A stretch of 64,000 bases of DNA. It comes from Alterisphingorhabdus sp051668705 (GTDB lineage: Bacteria; Pseudomonadota; Alphaproteobacteria; Sphingomonadales; Sphingomonadaceae). The notes under the pieces are model-generated. The model ran no database searches and had not been told where the DNA came from. It saw only the letters and a program-made list of their open reading frames with translations. The stretch lies in contig NZ_CP196351.1 in NCBI RefSeq assembly GCF_051668705.1, forward strand, positions 2,046,001-2,110,000, written 5' to 3'. Below, one piece after another: positions 43,193-51,343 of the stretch; positions within the stretch are counted from its first letter, which is position 1, and every line of letters begins with the position of its first letter. The translations under genes and the position numbers were made by a program.

Positions 43193-44013
43193 CCCCGCAG
43201 CGCTTTGCCAATAGGTTCTGAGGTTACCGGATAGCCCAGATCATCAGGCACGCACAAATGCTTCTCGCCGCCGCGTTCCTCTATAAAGGGGATGATAAGC
43301 TGCGCCGGATAATGTCTGGCATGGTCGACCAGCTCGGCATAGCTGGCGCATTGCGCAATCTTTTCAAGGTTGCGCCGCGTCGGGAAGATGATTTTTAATT
43401 CATCATTATCTGCGCGGTCCAGCACTTGCTGCGCGCTGGCCCAGAACAATGTGCGGTTCTCTGTATCATCCACTTTGGCCATCTCTTTGCCCAGTGTCGC
43501 CTTGGCCAGATAGAAGCGCGTGTCAAACACTCGCGCCTCGTTAAATGGTGGGCGCCAGCGAGCAAAATAGGTCAGCGCATCGGGCTGTAACTGCAACCCG
43601 AATGCATCAACATTGGCGGCAAAATTGCTATCACGGCCCGCCTCGGCACGAATAGCGGCAATCGCCTCACTGCTGGCCGGTTCATGCATCGCAACGGGAT
43701 AGCTTGCTTCCTCAACAGTTTCACGAATGGCCCCGATACGCGCGGCCATATCCTCCAAAGCTTCATCTTGCAGCGCATCATCAGCATCACGCTCAAGATA
43801 GCGCTTGGCCAGGATATAATCCCCTTGGTCAATCCTGCCGCCGGGAAAGACAGCAGCACCAGCAGCAAAGGCCATTTTGCCCGACCGCTCAACCATCAGC
43901 AATTCAGGTGGTCCATTTTCGACATCATTCACCACGATAATCGTAGCCGCAGCTGTAGGAGTGACCAATGGCTTGCCGGTAATAGGGTCCGTTCTTTGGG
44001 ATGTGTCTGTCAT
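43189..44013 (-). CDS. NUDIX hydrolase (NUDT19-like)
   Basis: A 274-aa pyrophosphohydrolase. The NUDIX box is split by an insertion: FPGGRIDQGD, then about 35 residues, then AIRETVEEASYPV, the layout of the NUDT19/CoA-diphosphatase-like group. The C-terminal region is alpha-rich (NLEKIAQCASYAELVDHARHYPA). Start 44013 (MTDTSQRTDP) is used; six more codons to 44031 are open. The substrate is not determined. Confidence 0.85.
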   Translation of the reverse strand: MTDTSQRTDPITGKPLVTPTAAATIIVVNDVENGPPELLMVERSGKMAFAAGAAVFPGGRIDQGDYILAKRYLERDADDALQDEALEDMAARIGAIRETVEEASYPVAMHEPASSEAIAAIRAEAGRDSNFAANVDAFGLQLQPDALTYFARWRPPFNEARVFDTRFYLAKATLGKEMAKVDDTENRTLFWASAQQVLDRADNDELKIIFPTRRNLEKIAQCASYAELVDHARHYPAQLIIPFIEERGGEKHLCVPDDLGYPVTSEPIGKALRG

Positions 44014-44344
44014 GCCAAATCTATGTGCCATTGGGGAAAGGCTGGCAAGCGCCGGTTGAGAACAATATTCGCTATTTCATCTTTTTTGCAAAATTGTCCT
44101 AAACATCTTTGCGGGGCTGTCGTTCTTATGCTTGTCCGGATTGAACATCCCATGTGCCACCTTCCCCTTGCACGGCATATATGGTGAACGATCAAGATAA
44201 CTCCATGCGTTGATCTGGCTACCTGGTCCTTGCCTTATCAACTTTCCCAATACGGCAGGCTGTTTCCCACACAGCCTGCCGTTTTTATTTGGTCAGTATC
44301 ATTATTGGCCGCAGCCTGAAGCTCTCAGACTGCGGTTACTGGCT
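44014..44344. other. Intergenic region between NUDIX and fliA
   Basis: About 330 bases without a supported gene. The left end carries the promoter of the NUDIX gene on the minus strand. The strong plus-strand hairpin terminator at 44252 lies inside it; I could not find a good promoter in the 250 bases before that. Confidence 0.4.
44252..44287 (+). terminator. Strong hairpin terminator without an upstream plus-strand gene
   Basis: ACGGCAGGCTGT (44252-44263) and its exact complement ACAGCCTGCCGT (44271-44282) make a 12-bp stem with a 7-base loop and five T residues after it on the plus strand. No plus-strand gene ends before it, so it may close an unannotated transcript or stop read-through from the convergent side. 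On the minus strand no T-run follows, so it is not a normal terminator for fliA. Confidence 0.7.
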
Positions 44345-45067
44345 TTAGGCAGACATTTTCACGCGCAGCTTGGCAAGTGCCGCCTTTTTAATCTGGCAAA
44401 CACGCGCCGCACCAATGCCCAATGTTGCGCCTATCTCTTCCAAATTCATTTCTTCAACAAAATAGAGTTGCAGGATAAGTGCCTCCCTTTCTGCCAACTG
44501 TTTTATGTTGGCGCTCAATTCCTTCATCAATTGGCTTTTTTCTACCAACGTGTCCGCACTTTCCGCCTGATCGGCAAACCACATGGCGTGATCGGAATAA
44601 ACATCGTCCAATGACTCCACTCGCTCCGAAGCGGTGGCAGACACCAAGGCATGATATTCGGGCAGTGATATGCCAATCTCACGGGCCATTTGCTCGTCAC
44701 TCGCAGCATGGCCCTGCGCATCTTCCAGCAATTTGCGTGTCGCCACCAATTTGCGCCGGTTGGCCATGTTGCCGCGCGACATGCGGGCCTCTCTGCGCAG
44801 ATTATCAATCATCGCGCCGCGCACCCGCACACTGGCATAATGCTTGAAATCAATGCCGCGATCTTCAAAACCGCGACTAGCTTCTATCAAAGCCATCAGC
44901 CCGATCTGGATTAAATCTTCAATTTCGATTGTCTGCGACATGCGGCCATGGACATGCCATGCGATACGGCGCACCAATGGCGTATATTCCGCCAGCAACT
45001 TGTCGCGTGCAAAAGCCGGGGCTTGAGGTTTATTGGTTACGTTCCCAGCAAAAAATTCATGCTTCAT
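44345..45067 (-). CDS. fliA: Flagellar RNA polymerase sigma factor FliA (sigma-28)
   Basis: Sigma-70 family factor, 240 aa from ATG 45067 (MKHEFFAGNV) with GGGAG upstream. Region 2 (YTPLVRRIAWHVHGR, DLIQIGLMALIEASRGFEDRGIDFKHYASVRVRGAMIDNLRREA) and region 4 (REALILQLYFVEEMNLEEIGATLGIGAARVCQIKKAALAKLR) are complete, matching FliA. It directs late flagellar gene transcription. Its anti-sigma factor FlgM is encoded 168 bases upstream on the same strand. No other flagellar structural gene is in the window. Confidence 0.92.
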   Translation of the reverse strand: MKHEFFAGNVTNKPQAPAFARDKLLAEYTPLVRRIAWHVHGRMSQTIEIEDLIQIGLMALIEASRGFEDRGIDFKHYASVRVRGAMIDNLRREARMSRGNMANRRKLVATRKLLEDAQGHAASDEQMAREIGISLPEYHALVSATASERVESLDDVYSDHAMWFADQAESADTLVEKSQLMKELSANIKQLAEREALILQLYFVEEMNLEEIGATLGIGAARVCQIKKAALAKLRVKMSA

Positions 45068-45235
45068 CTTCGTTCTCCCATCAATAGGACAACGAAACTG
45101 CAATCAGCGTGCCAGAAAAATTAACCATATGTTTTTAATGGTTATTTACCATATTAAGGGTGCCAAAGTCAGGGTTTTGACAGGGTAAAACCATTGTCAC
45201 GCCAAATATTTGACGCACTTATATGAACTGCAAAA

Positions 45236-45487
45236 CTATTGACCGGCAGAGTCATCCAGCAGGTGCAGAGCAATGAGATCGGGTGAGATATTATACTCAC
45301 CTTCAGCCAATTGCTTTTTGATCCGGGTAATCTTTATCAGATCCATATGCGTGCCTAGCTCTGCCAATTGCTGCGCACGCAGGCCTTGGCGTTCCTTGAT
45401 GCTGACAGGCTTATTGACGCGGCTTGCATCTTTGCCTTCAATGGGCGACCCGAAGGAATTATGAGGAGACATGATTTCCGTTTCCAT
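45236..45487 (-). CDS. flgM: Anti-sigma-28 factor FlgM
   Basis: An 83-aa protein; the C-terminal half (LGTHMDLIKITRIKKQLAEG, EYNISPDLIALHLL) is the FlgM sigma-binding domain, and the N-terminus is flexible and polar as in other FlgM. It holds FliA inactive until the hook-basal body is done and FlgM is exported. Start at ATG 45487 (METEIMSPHNS) with AAGG ahead; upstream frame to 45604 overlaps the regulatory region. Confidence 0.82.
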   Translation of the reverse strand: METEIMSPHNSFGSPIEGKDASRVNKPVSIKERQGLRAQQLAELGTHMDLIKITRIKKQLAEGEYNISPDLIALHLLDDSAGQ

Positions 45488-45876
45488 TTTGCCGTCGCCT
45501 TCATTCGTCGCAATTGCTGTCTTTTTTATAGCAAATAGTTTTGCACAATTGCGCATCAGCAAAATTCTCCACGGCAGAGCAAGTCTGGAAATGTAGGGCG
45601 ACATTATATTTTGTGTTGATTAGCCATACGTCACCATGCGGTTATTCTTTAGTTTTTTGGGCTGGAAAAGGCCATTTTAAGCGCTTTTCAGCTTTCCTCC
45701 ATTTTGGATATAATTATCGTTTGCCGCTGTAAGATATTGGTCAGTCACGCAAAACTCCCCTCCAAAATGGAGTTATTGCCTACATAAGTATCTGTAAGTA
45801 AACGATATTAACTTTCTATTTACCATAATCATTGATCTTTCTCTCACACCGTCACTGAATGAAGAGGGATCAGACA
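45488..45876. promoter_or_regulatory. Divergent control region between flgM and the sigma-54 activator
   Basis: 389 bases without a gene, serving flgM (minus) and the activator (plus). It holds the 12-bp inverted repeat described at 45697 and a TATAAT at 45709-45714. I searched by eye for a GG-N10-GC sigma-54 element and found none convincing. Confidence 0.5.
45697..45772. repeat. Perfect 12-bp inverted repeat in the flagellar control region
   Basis: CTCCATTTTGGA at 45697-45708 and TCCAAAATGGAG at 45761-45772, separated by 52 bases. A TATAAT overlaps the inner edge of the left arm. The spacing (64 bases, about six helical turns) would allow two sites on the same DNA face to be bridged by a looping protein. 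Confidence 0.65.
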
Positions 45877-46959
45877 ATGACACATAGCTCGCAAAATGAC
45901 GTTGATAAGACGATAGCAAATGCACAGAAGATTATCGGAGATAGTCCCGCCGTGCAGGCGCTGCGCAACATGATCACCAGAATAGGGGCATCTGACGCCT
46001 CTGTGTTGATCTGCGGCCCCTCTGGATCGGGCAAGGAGCTTGTCGCCCATGCCCTCCACAATGCCAGCAACCGGCAATCCGCCCCTTTTGTTGCGCTGAA
46101 TTGCGGTGCGATACCCAGCGAATTGGTTGAGTCCGAATTGTTTGGGCATGAACGCGGCGCCTTTACAGGTGCCCTGAAACAGCGAATAGGCCGATTTGAG
46201 CAAGCCGATACAGGCACATTATTTCTTGATGAAATTGGTGATATGCGCTGCGATATACAGGTGAAATTACTGCGGGTATTGGAAGACAATATCATCACAC
46301 GCATAGGCAGCAACACCCCACGATCGGTTGATGTCAGAGTGGTGTCTGCCACCCATCAGGATATCGACATCGCCATTGCAGATAACAGATTTCGCGCCGA
46401 CCTCTTCTTTCGTCTGGGCGTAGTGATATTGCGGGTGCCGTCTCTGGCTGAACGGGTGGAAGATATTCCTGCGCTGATCGCACATTTCCAAAAACATGTG
46501 CCGGCTAGCAACCGCGCTCGCTTTGGTGAAAGCGCCATACGCTATTTACAGGCTTATGATTGGCCAGGCAATATCCGTGAATTGCGCAACTTTACAGAGC
46601 GCGCTGCTATCATGTTCGGCAATCGCATCATTTCAGGTCAGGATATCGGCATGTTGCTAGGGCTACATCCTCTCATTTTGCCGGTTCAGGCAGAGGCCAA
46701 TATTGCGGCCTATGATAATCGTCAGGATTTTGCTCCGTCACACATGCCCAGCCCATCTGCACCATTATATGCAGAAAAGCCCCATTATGACGAGCCAATC
46801 AATTTGAAAAACATGATTGAGAAGTTTGAGCAAGACAGCATTTGCAACGCACTGTCCAAGGCCGATGGCATTATTACAGAGGCAGCACGCTTGCTCAGCC
46901 TGAAGCGGACCACATTGATCGAAAAGATGCGCAAATATGGTTTGGAAGCAGTATGTTGA
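45877..46959 (+). CDS. Sigma-54-dependent transcriptional activator, flagellar type (FlbD/FleQ-like, no receiver)
   Basis: A 360-aa AAA+ activator: Walker A ICGPSGSGKELVAHALH, the sigma-54 contact GAFTGA (ERGAFTGALKQRIG), Walker B GTLFLDEIGDM, and a C-terminal FIS-type helix-turn-helix (ITEAARLLSLKRTTLIEKMRKYGL), the ending typical of flagellar regulators such as FleQ/FlrC. It has no N-terminal receiver domain, only a short leader of about 20 residues, so it is not a phospho-relay regulator by itself. Start 45877 (MTHSSQND) follows GAGGGA; 45859 is also open. Divergent from flgM-fliA, so probably controls it. Confidence 0.87.
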   Translation: MTHSSQNDVDKTIANAQKIIGDSPAVQALRNMITRIGASDASVLICGPSGSGKELVAHALHNASNRQSAPFVALNCGAIPSELVESELFGHERGAFTGALKQRIGRFEQADTGTLFLDEIGDMRCDIQVKLLRVLEDNIITRIGSNTPRSVDVRVVSATHQDIDIAIADNRFRADLFFRLGVVILRVPSLAERVEDIPALIAHFQKHVPASNRARFGESAIRYLQAYDWPGNIRELRNFTERAAIMFGNRIISGQDIGMLLGLHPLILPVQAEANIAAYDNRQDFAPSHMPSPSAPLYAEKPHYDEPINLKNMIEKFEQDSICNALSKADGIITEAARLLSLKRTTLIEKMRKYGLEAVC

Positions 46960-47370
46960 TACATTCCCGAAACATATAGTGCGATTGCAAAGTGCGAAAA
47001 TGTTGGCAAAAATCTTACACGATTTTGCATATCGCAGCAAAATCGTCGGTAAATTTTACAAGGGCGCAAAAGTTACGCCGCCATTAACCATCTAAGTGAT
47101 TGAAAAACTATCAACCCGAAAAACTGGCACAGACCATGCTTATTACACAGCAACTGCATGGTCTGGTCGCAGTCATCATAGGGGGTTGGCCGTATTTTTG
47201 GTCTCTTACGCCGCCCCCAAGAGTTTCGAAGCGCAGATATTGTTCCGTTAATTCTGCACTTCAATAATAAAGCCGCGCCCTTCCCGACAGAAGGCGCGGC
47301 TTTTTTGTGGTTGCGGCATCTATCAGGGAAAGATGCCGCCCAAATTGCAGTATAATATTAACGTCAGATA
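46960..47370. other. Intergenic region with one hairpin (411 bases)
   Basis: No supported gene. CAGACCATGC (47130-47139) pairs with GCATGGTCTG (47156-47165) in a 10-bp stem with a 16-base loop. A terminator lies at 47269. Further on, the stretch 47181-47220 has a GGGGGT/CCCCCAA pairing possibility. This could be the upstream area of an unrecognised small RNA, but I see no clear promoter. Confidence 0.35.
47269..47306. terminator. Terminator between the sigma-54 activator and grxD
   Basis: AAAGCCGCGCCCTTC (47269-47283) pairs with GAAGGCGCGGCTTT (47290-47303) with one bulged base; six T residues follow (47301-47306) on the plus strand. On the minus strand the stem is followed by TTATT, so it can serve the convergent grxD as well. 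Confidence 0.8.
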
Positions 47371-47709
47371 TTAGGCTTGGTCAGCCTTGGCGACCTGCTT
47401 TTCATCCATCAATGTTGCCAGCTCACCAGCCTCGAACATTTCCATCATAATATCAGAACCGCCAACAAATTCGCCTTTGACATAAAGCTGAGGAATGGTT
47501 GGCCAATCAGAGAAGGTCTTAATGCCTTGGCGGACATCCATATCCTGCAATACATCAACGCTTTCATATTCAACGGCCAAATGGTCCAAAATGGCCACTG
47601 CCCGGCTGGAGAAACCGCATTGCGGGAAGAGCGGTGTGCCCTTCATAAACAACACTACGTCATTACCGGCGACCATATTGCCGATCTTCTGGTTGATATC
47701 GTCTGACAT
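47371..47709 (-). CDS. grxD: Monothiol glutaredoxin Grx4 family
   Basis: A 112-aa monothiol glutaredoxin: the CGFS active site (FPQCGFSSRAVAILDH), the TIPQLYVKGEFVGGSDIMMEM glutathione-binding motif and the usual length. With BolA it binds a shared [2Fe-2S] cluster and acts in Fe-S delivery or iron sensing. The bolA gene lies 26 bases upstream on the same strand, the common Grx4-BolA operon. Start 47709 (MSDDINQKIG) or 47712. Confidence 0.96.
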   Translation of the reverse strand: MSDDINQKIGNMVAGNDVVLFMKGTPLFPQCGFSSRAVAILDHLAVEYESVDVLQDMDVRQGIKTFSDWPTIPQLYVKGEFVGGSDIMMEMFEAGELATLMDEKQVAKADQA

Positions 47710-47735
47710 CATAAAATTCCTTTTTGCTGTGTTGT

Positions 47736-47966
47736 CTATGAAGTGGGAAGTGCGGTTGTGAGTTGCAAGGCATGAAGCACTCCGCCCATCCGGCCACCCA
47801 GCGCCGCATAAACGGCCTTATGCTGGTTTACCCTGCTGACACCGCGAAAACTCTCTGCGACAACATGGGCAGCATAATGATCTCCATCCCCTGCAAGATC
47901 GGTTATCGTCACTTGCGCGTCAGGAATGGCGGCGACAATCATACTTTTAATATCTTCTGCTGCCAT
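47736..47966 (-). CDS. BolA family protein
   Basis: A 76-aa BolA domain: GDGDHYAAHVVAESFRGVSRVNQHKAVYAAL holds the cluster-ligand His and the class-defining VxxHxxVY-type segment. Partner of the Grx4 protein encoded next to it, forming a [2Fe-2S] heterodimer. Start 47966 (MAAEDIKSM) is chosen; two more codons are open upstream. Confidence 0.92.
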   Translation of the reverse strand: MAAEDIKSMIVAAIPDAQVTITDLAGDGDHYAAHVVAESFRGVSRVNQHKAVYAALGGRMGGVLHALQLTTALPTS

Positions 47967-48022
47967 TGGCATAATATAGGCTTTCTTTGGGTATGCCGCG
48001 ACTTTGCGGCAAGCATGAAAAC

Positions 48023-48349
48023 TCAGCTATTTTCCTGAGTGAACTGACGGCGCGCTTCAATCATATGCTCTTCCAGAGCAGCGCGCACTGCGGCATCGTC
48101 CACATCAACACCGGCGGATGTGAGATCGCCCAATAATTTGCGGATCACATCTTCATCACCTGCTTCTTCAAAATCTGCCTGCACAACCGATTTTGCATAA
48201 GCATCGGTTTCTTCCGCAGTCAGTTTCATCTTTGCAGCGGCCCATTGGCCCACCAATTTGTTACGTCGAGCGGTAATGCGAAATTCAACTTCCTCATCAC
48301 GCGCCATCTTGTTTTCAAATGCTTTTTCACGCTCGTTAAAACCGGTCAT
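48023..48349 (-). CDS. F1-ATPase inhibitor zeta subunit (DUF1476)
   Basis: A 108-aa alphaproteobacterial zeta subunit that blocks reverse (hydrolysing) rotation of the F1-ATPase. It opens MTGFNEREKAFENKMARDEE, continues with VEFRITARRNKLVGQWAAAKMKL and ends with a four-helix fold. Start 48349 used; two more codons open. Lies 56 bases upstream of bolA on the same strand, possibly in the same operon. Confidence 0.9.
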   Translation of the reverse strand: MTGFNEREKAFENKMARDEEVEFRITARRNKLVGQWAAAKMKLTAEETDAYAKSVVQADFEEAGDEDVIRKLLGDLTSAGVDVDDAAVRAALEEHMIEARRQFTQENS

Positions 48350-48446
48350 GCACAAATCCTTCTAACATCTGACTGTTGATCGTCAGCTAATATAATGAAA
48401 CATAGTTTGCCTGCCAAAACCGCGCAAGCACTGGCAACGGGCCAGA

Positions 48447-49442
48447 TCAGATTTTTACCACCAATTTGCCCAGTGCCTTACGGTCAGCCAATTTGGCAAT
48501 GGCTTTTGGTGCATCCTCAAAGCTGAATGTCTCTGAGATTTTAGGACTAATCTTGCCTTGCTTCCAAAGGTCAAACAGCTCCGCAATATTTTCGGCATTG
48601 CGTTTTGGTTCACGTGCAGTGAACGCGCCCCAGAATACGCCGCAAACATCACAGCTTTTCAGCAAGGTCAAATTAAGCGGTAATTTCGCGATGCCAGCGG
48701 GAAAACCGACGACAAGAAAGCGCCCTTCCCACGCAATGGAGCGAACCGCCGGTTCGCTATAATCGCCGCCAACAGCGTCATAGATAATGTCTGCGCCATT
48801 TGGCCCAACGGCTTCTTTGAATTGTTGGCTCAGCGCTTTGGACTGCGCTTTGTCAAATGGCTGACGTTCATAAATAACTGTCGCATCCGCACCGCTGGCC
48901 TTTGCCATCTCAGCTTTTTCTTCACTTGAAACCGCGGCAATGACACGCGCGCCATAGGCTTTGCCCAATTCAACCGCTGCCAGACCAACGCCGCCTGCCG
49001 CACCAAGCACCAGCAATGTCTCACCAGCTTTGATATGGCCACGGTCTTTCAGCGCATGGATGGACGTGCCATATGTCATCAACAAAGATGCACCCTCTTC
49101 AAAAGAGAATTGTTCCGGCAAACGATATACCGCAGCAGCCGGGACTGTGATCTTCTCAACCAGCCCGCCAAAACCGACGCCCGCAATGACGCGGTCACCC
49201 GGTGCATAATCGGTAACGCCCTCACCCACAGCTTCGACAATGCCGGCAACTTCACTGCCCGGCGCAAAAGGCCGTTGCGGGCGCATCTGGTATAAATCCT
49301 GAATGATCAGCGCATCGGGAAAATTGATCGCACATGCTTTAACGTCCAGCAACAGCTCACCTTTGCCAACTTCGGGTGCATCCACCTCATTAATTGTCAA
49401 AGTTTCGGGTCCACCTGGCTGATGCGATTGCAAAGCGCGCAT
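48447..49442 (-). CDS. Zinc-independent NADPH:quinone oxidoreductase (MDR family)
   Basis: A 331-aa medium-chain dehydrogenase/reductase lacking zinc ligands. The NADP site is LVLGAAGGVGLAAVELGKAYGARVIAAVSSEEK; the RAxxLNFxD-like GEVDAPEVGKGELLLDVKACAINFPD start and FGGLVEKITVPAAA are typical of Qor. It reduces quinones or enones with NADPH. Single gene with promoter region to 49533. Confidence 0.9.
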   Translation of the reverse strand: MRALQSHQPGGPETLTINEVDAPEVGKGELLLDVKACAINFPDALIIQDLYQMRPQRPFAPGSEVAGIVEAVGEGVTDYAPGDRVIAGVGFGGLVEKITVPAAAVYRLPEQFSFEEGASLLMTYGTSIHALKDRGHIKAGETLLVLGAAGGVGLAAVELGKAYGARVIAAVSSEEKAEMAKASGADATVIYERQPFDKAQSKALSQQFKEAVGPNGADIIYDAVGGDYSEPAVRSIAWEGRFLVVGFPAGIAKLPLNLTLLKSCDVCGVFWGAFTAREPKRNAENIAELFDLWKQGKISPKISETFSFEDAPKAIAKLADRKALGKLVVKI

Positions 49443-49533
49443 ATATTCTCTCCTGTTGCCGGAATATGATTTTCTAAAAACGCCATATCCTAATGGCGGG
49501 AGCGGTCAAGCAGTGGCTAAAGCCAGACCTAAA

Positions 49534-49788
49534 TCAATCACTCTCAAATTGTTCACCAGAAGGCGGCACAGGTGGTTTTGGTTCGCTGCCAGATGGTGAT
49601 TGCGGTTCAACCTTGGTCTTCATGGCATAGCGGCCCGCATAGAGCAGTGCGCCTAATAAGGCCGCAGAACCGACAGCCGCACCAACTTTGGCGCCGGTCG
49701 ACCATTTGCCTGATTCTGAGGTATCTGTAGCCGGAGAATCCGCTGTATTTTCGGCAGTCTCATCTTGCTTTGGGGTTTTGTCTGTCAT
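49534..49788 (-). CDS. Small single-span membrane protein of unknown function
   Basis: An 84-aa protein with a polar, Thr/Glu/Ser-rich N-terminus (residues 1-27), one hydrophobic glycine-zipper-like span (GAKVGAAVGSAALLGALLYAG) and a Pro/Ser/Lys-rich tail. No family recognised. Small Gly-rich spans like this often oligomerise. Standalone, between quinone reductase and crtZ. Confidence 0.7.
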   Translation of the reverse strand: MTDKTPKQDETAENTADSPATDTSESGKWSTGAKVGAAVGSAALLGALLYAGRYAMKTKVEPQSPSGSEPKPPVPPSGEQFESD

Positions 49789-49932
49789 TGATGATCCTTT
49801 AATTTGCTAACCGACATATCGGAGCCAGAAATGGGTTCGTCAATATTGCTGCGTAACGATTTCCCGCAATACGCATCAGACATTGCATATTTTCCGCTTT
49901 TCTAAGCTGCGTTCTGCGACTATTTATGGCTT

Positions 49933-50451
49933 ATGCAAATTGTCATAAATATTTTGATTGTTCTGGCCTCCGTCGCTGCCATGGAATTTGTGGCTTGGTG
50001 GAGCCACAAATATATCATGCATGGCTGGGGCTGGGCCTGGCACCGTGACCATCATGAACCGCATGACAATGTGCTGGAGAAAAATGATTTATTTGGTGTT
50101 GTCGGCGCTGTGATCAGCATCTCAATGTTCTTATGGGGCAGCCGCCTTTTACTAGGCGAATGGGCCTTTCCACCCGCAACCTATATCGGCATTGGCGTTA
50201 TGATTTACGGCGCGATTTACACGCTCATCCATGATGGATTGGTGCATCAGCGCTATTTCAAATGGGTGCCCAAAAAGGGCTATGCCAAGCGTCTGGTGCA
50301 AGCACATAAGCTGCACCACGCAACCATTGGTAAAGAGGGCGGCGTCAGCTTTGGCTTCATCATTGCCGAAGATCCAGCCAAGCTGAAACAGGAATTAAAA
50401 CGCCAGCGCGAACAGGGTGTTGCTGTTGTCCGTGACGCTATTGGTGCCTGA
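49933..50451 (+). CDS. crtZ: Beta-carotene hydroxylase CrtZ
   Basis: A 172-aa membrane di-iron hydroxylase that adds 3-hydroxyl groups to beta-carotene rings (zeaxanthin synthesis). The His clusters are HKYIMHGWGWAWHRDHHEPHDN and HDGLVHQRYF plus AHKLHHATIGKEGGVSFGF, with hydrophobic spans between. Length is normal. No other carotenoid gene is within the window, so the rest of the pathway lies elsewhere. Confidence 0.94.
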   Translation: MQIVINILIVLASVAAMEFVAWWSHKYIMHGWGWAWHRDHHEPHDNVLEKNDLFGVVGAVISISMFLWGSRLLLGEWAFPPATYIGIGVMIYGAIYTLIHDGLVHQRYFKWVPKKGYAKRLVQAHKLHHATIGKEGGVSFGFIIAEDPAKLKQELKRQREQGVAVVRDAIGA

Positions 50452-50460
50452 TTGCCGTTT

Positions 50461-51324
50461 TTACTTTTTGGCTAATGCAGTGCGGCCCGCAAATATCGTT
50501 AGGCCGATACCTAGCAAGATAACCAGTCCGCCGATCGCTAAGCGCAATGTCAGTGCTTCATCCAGCAACACTACGCCCCCCAATGCCGCAATAGCTGGCA
50601 CGGACAATTGCGCCACCCCTGCATTGGTAACGCTGATATGCGGCAGCACAGCATACCATATGGCATAACCAAGGCCGGATGTAATCGCACCAGAAGCAAT
50701 GGCGAGCACAACGCCATAAGCGCTGACATGTACGGGAAAGCTGGTCAGGAACAGAAAGCCAAGCGCCAATGGCACGGCCAGCAGGAAATTGCGGGCCGTA
50801 ATCCGCAGCGGGTCATCTGCGCCGCGGCCTAGCCAGCTATAAACGCCCCAAGCAGCGCCAGACATGGCCATAGCCATAGCAGACCATAAAGGCGGCGCGG
50901 CCAATCCGGGCAATAGCAGCCAGACCAAACCGCCCATCGCCATGATGAGCCCGGTCCATTCTAACGGGCCAGGCCGCGTGCCAGTGGCAATCGCCAAACC
51001 CTGCATGGTAATCTGGACAAAGGCGAACAAAATCAACGCGCCGGTTGCCGCGCTGAGTTCAAGATATGCCCATGAAAAACACGCGGCATAAACAAATAAG
51101 GCGGCAGGCATGACCATGCCGGAAATACCCGCATCACGGCGCGGCATCGGCCATCTGCGATTCTGTATAACATATAGCACGATCAGAAATAGAGCACCCG
51201 AACCCAGCCGGGTGCCCGTAAAATTGCCCCAATCAATCGCCCCGCTGGCCAAAGCCTCACGATTAAGCAGCGAGTTACCGGCAAAAGCCAGCAGCGCCAA
51301 TATGAGCAATAATATTGTCCGCAC
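50461..51324 (-). CDS. EamA/DMT-family transporter
   Basis: A 287-aa inner-membrane protein with about ten hydrophobic helices arranged as two EamA repeats (first: LLILALLAFAGNSLLNREAL to GTRPGPLEWTGLIMAMGGLVWLLLPG; second to GGLVILLGIGLTIFAGR). Such carriers export metabolites; the substrate is unknown. Its end faces crtZ (convergent, 9 bases), and the GST gene lies 19 bases upstream on the same strand. Confidence 0.88.
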   Translation of the reverse strand: MRTILLLILALLAFAGNSLLNREALASGAIDWGNFTGTRLGSGALFLIVLYVIQNRRWPMPRRDAGISGMVMPAALFVYAACFSWAYLELSAATGALILFAFVQITMQGLAIATGTRPGPLEWTGLIMAMGGLVWLLLPGLAAPPLWSAMAMAMSGAAWGVYSWLGRGADDPLRITARNFLLAVPLALGFLFLTSFPVHVSAYGVVLAIASGAITSGLGYAIWYAVLPHISVTNAGVAQLSVPAIAALGGVVLLDEALTLRLAIGGLVILLGIGLTIFAGRTALAKK

Positions 51325-51343
51325 GGATCAGCCTGTCAAAAAC

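Noticed and set aside
43684..44187. Long plus-strand frame opposite the NUDIX gene
   Set aside because: Shadow of the real minus-strand NUDIX gene; Cys/His/Arg-rich composition and no ribosome site.
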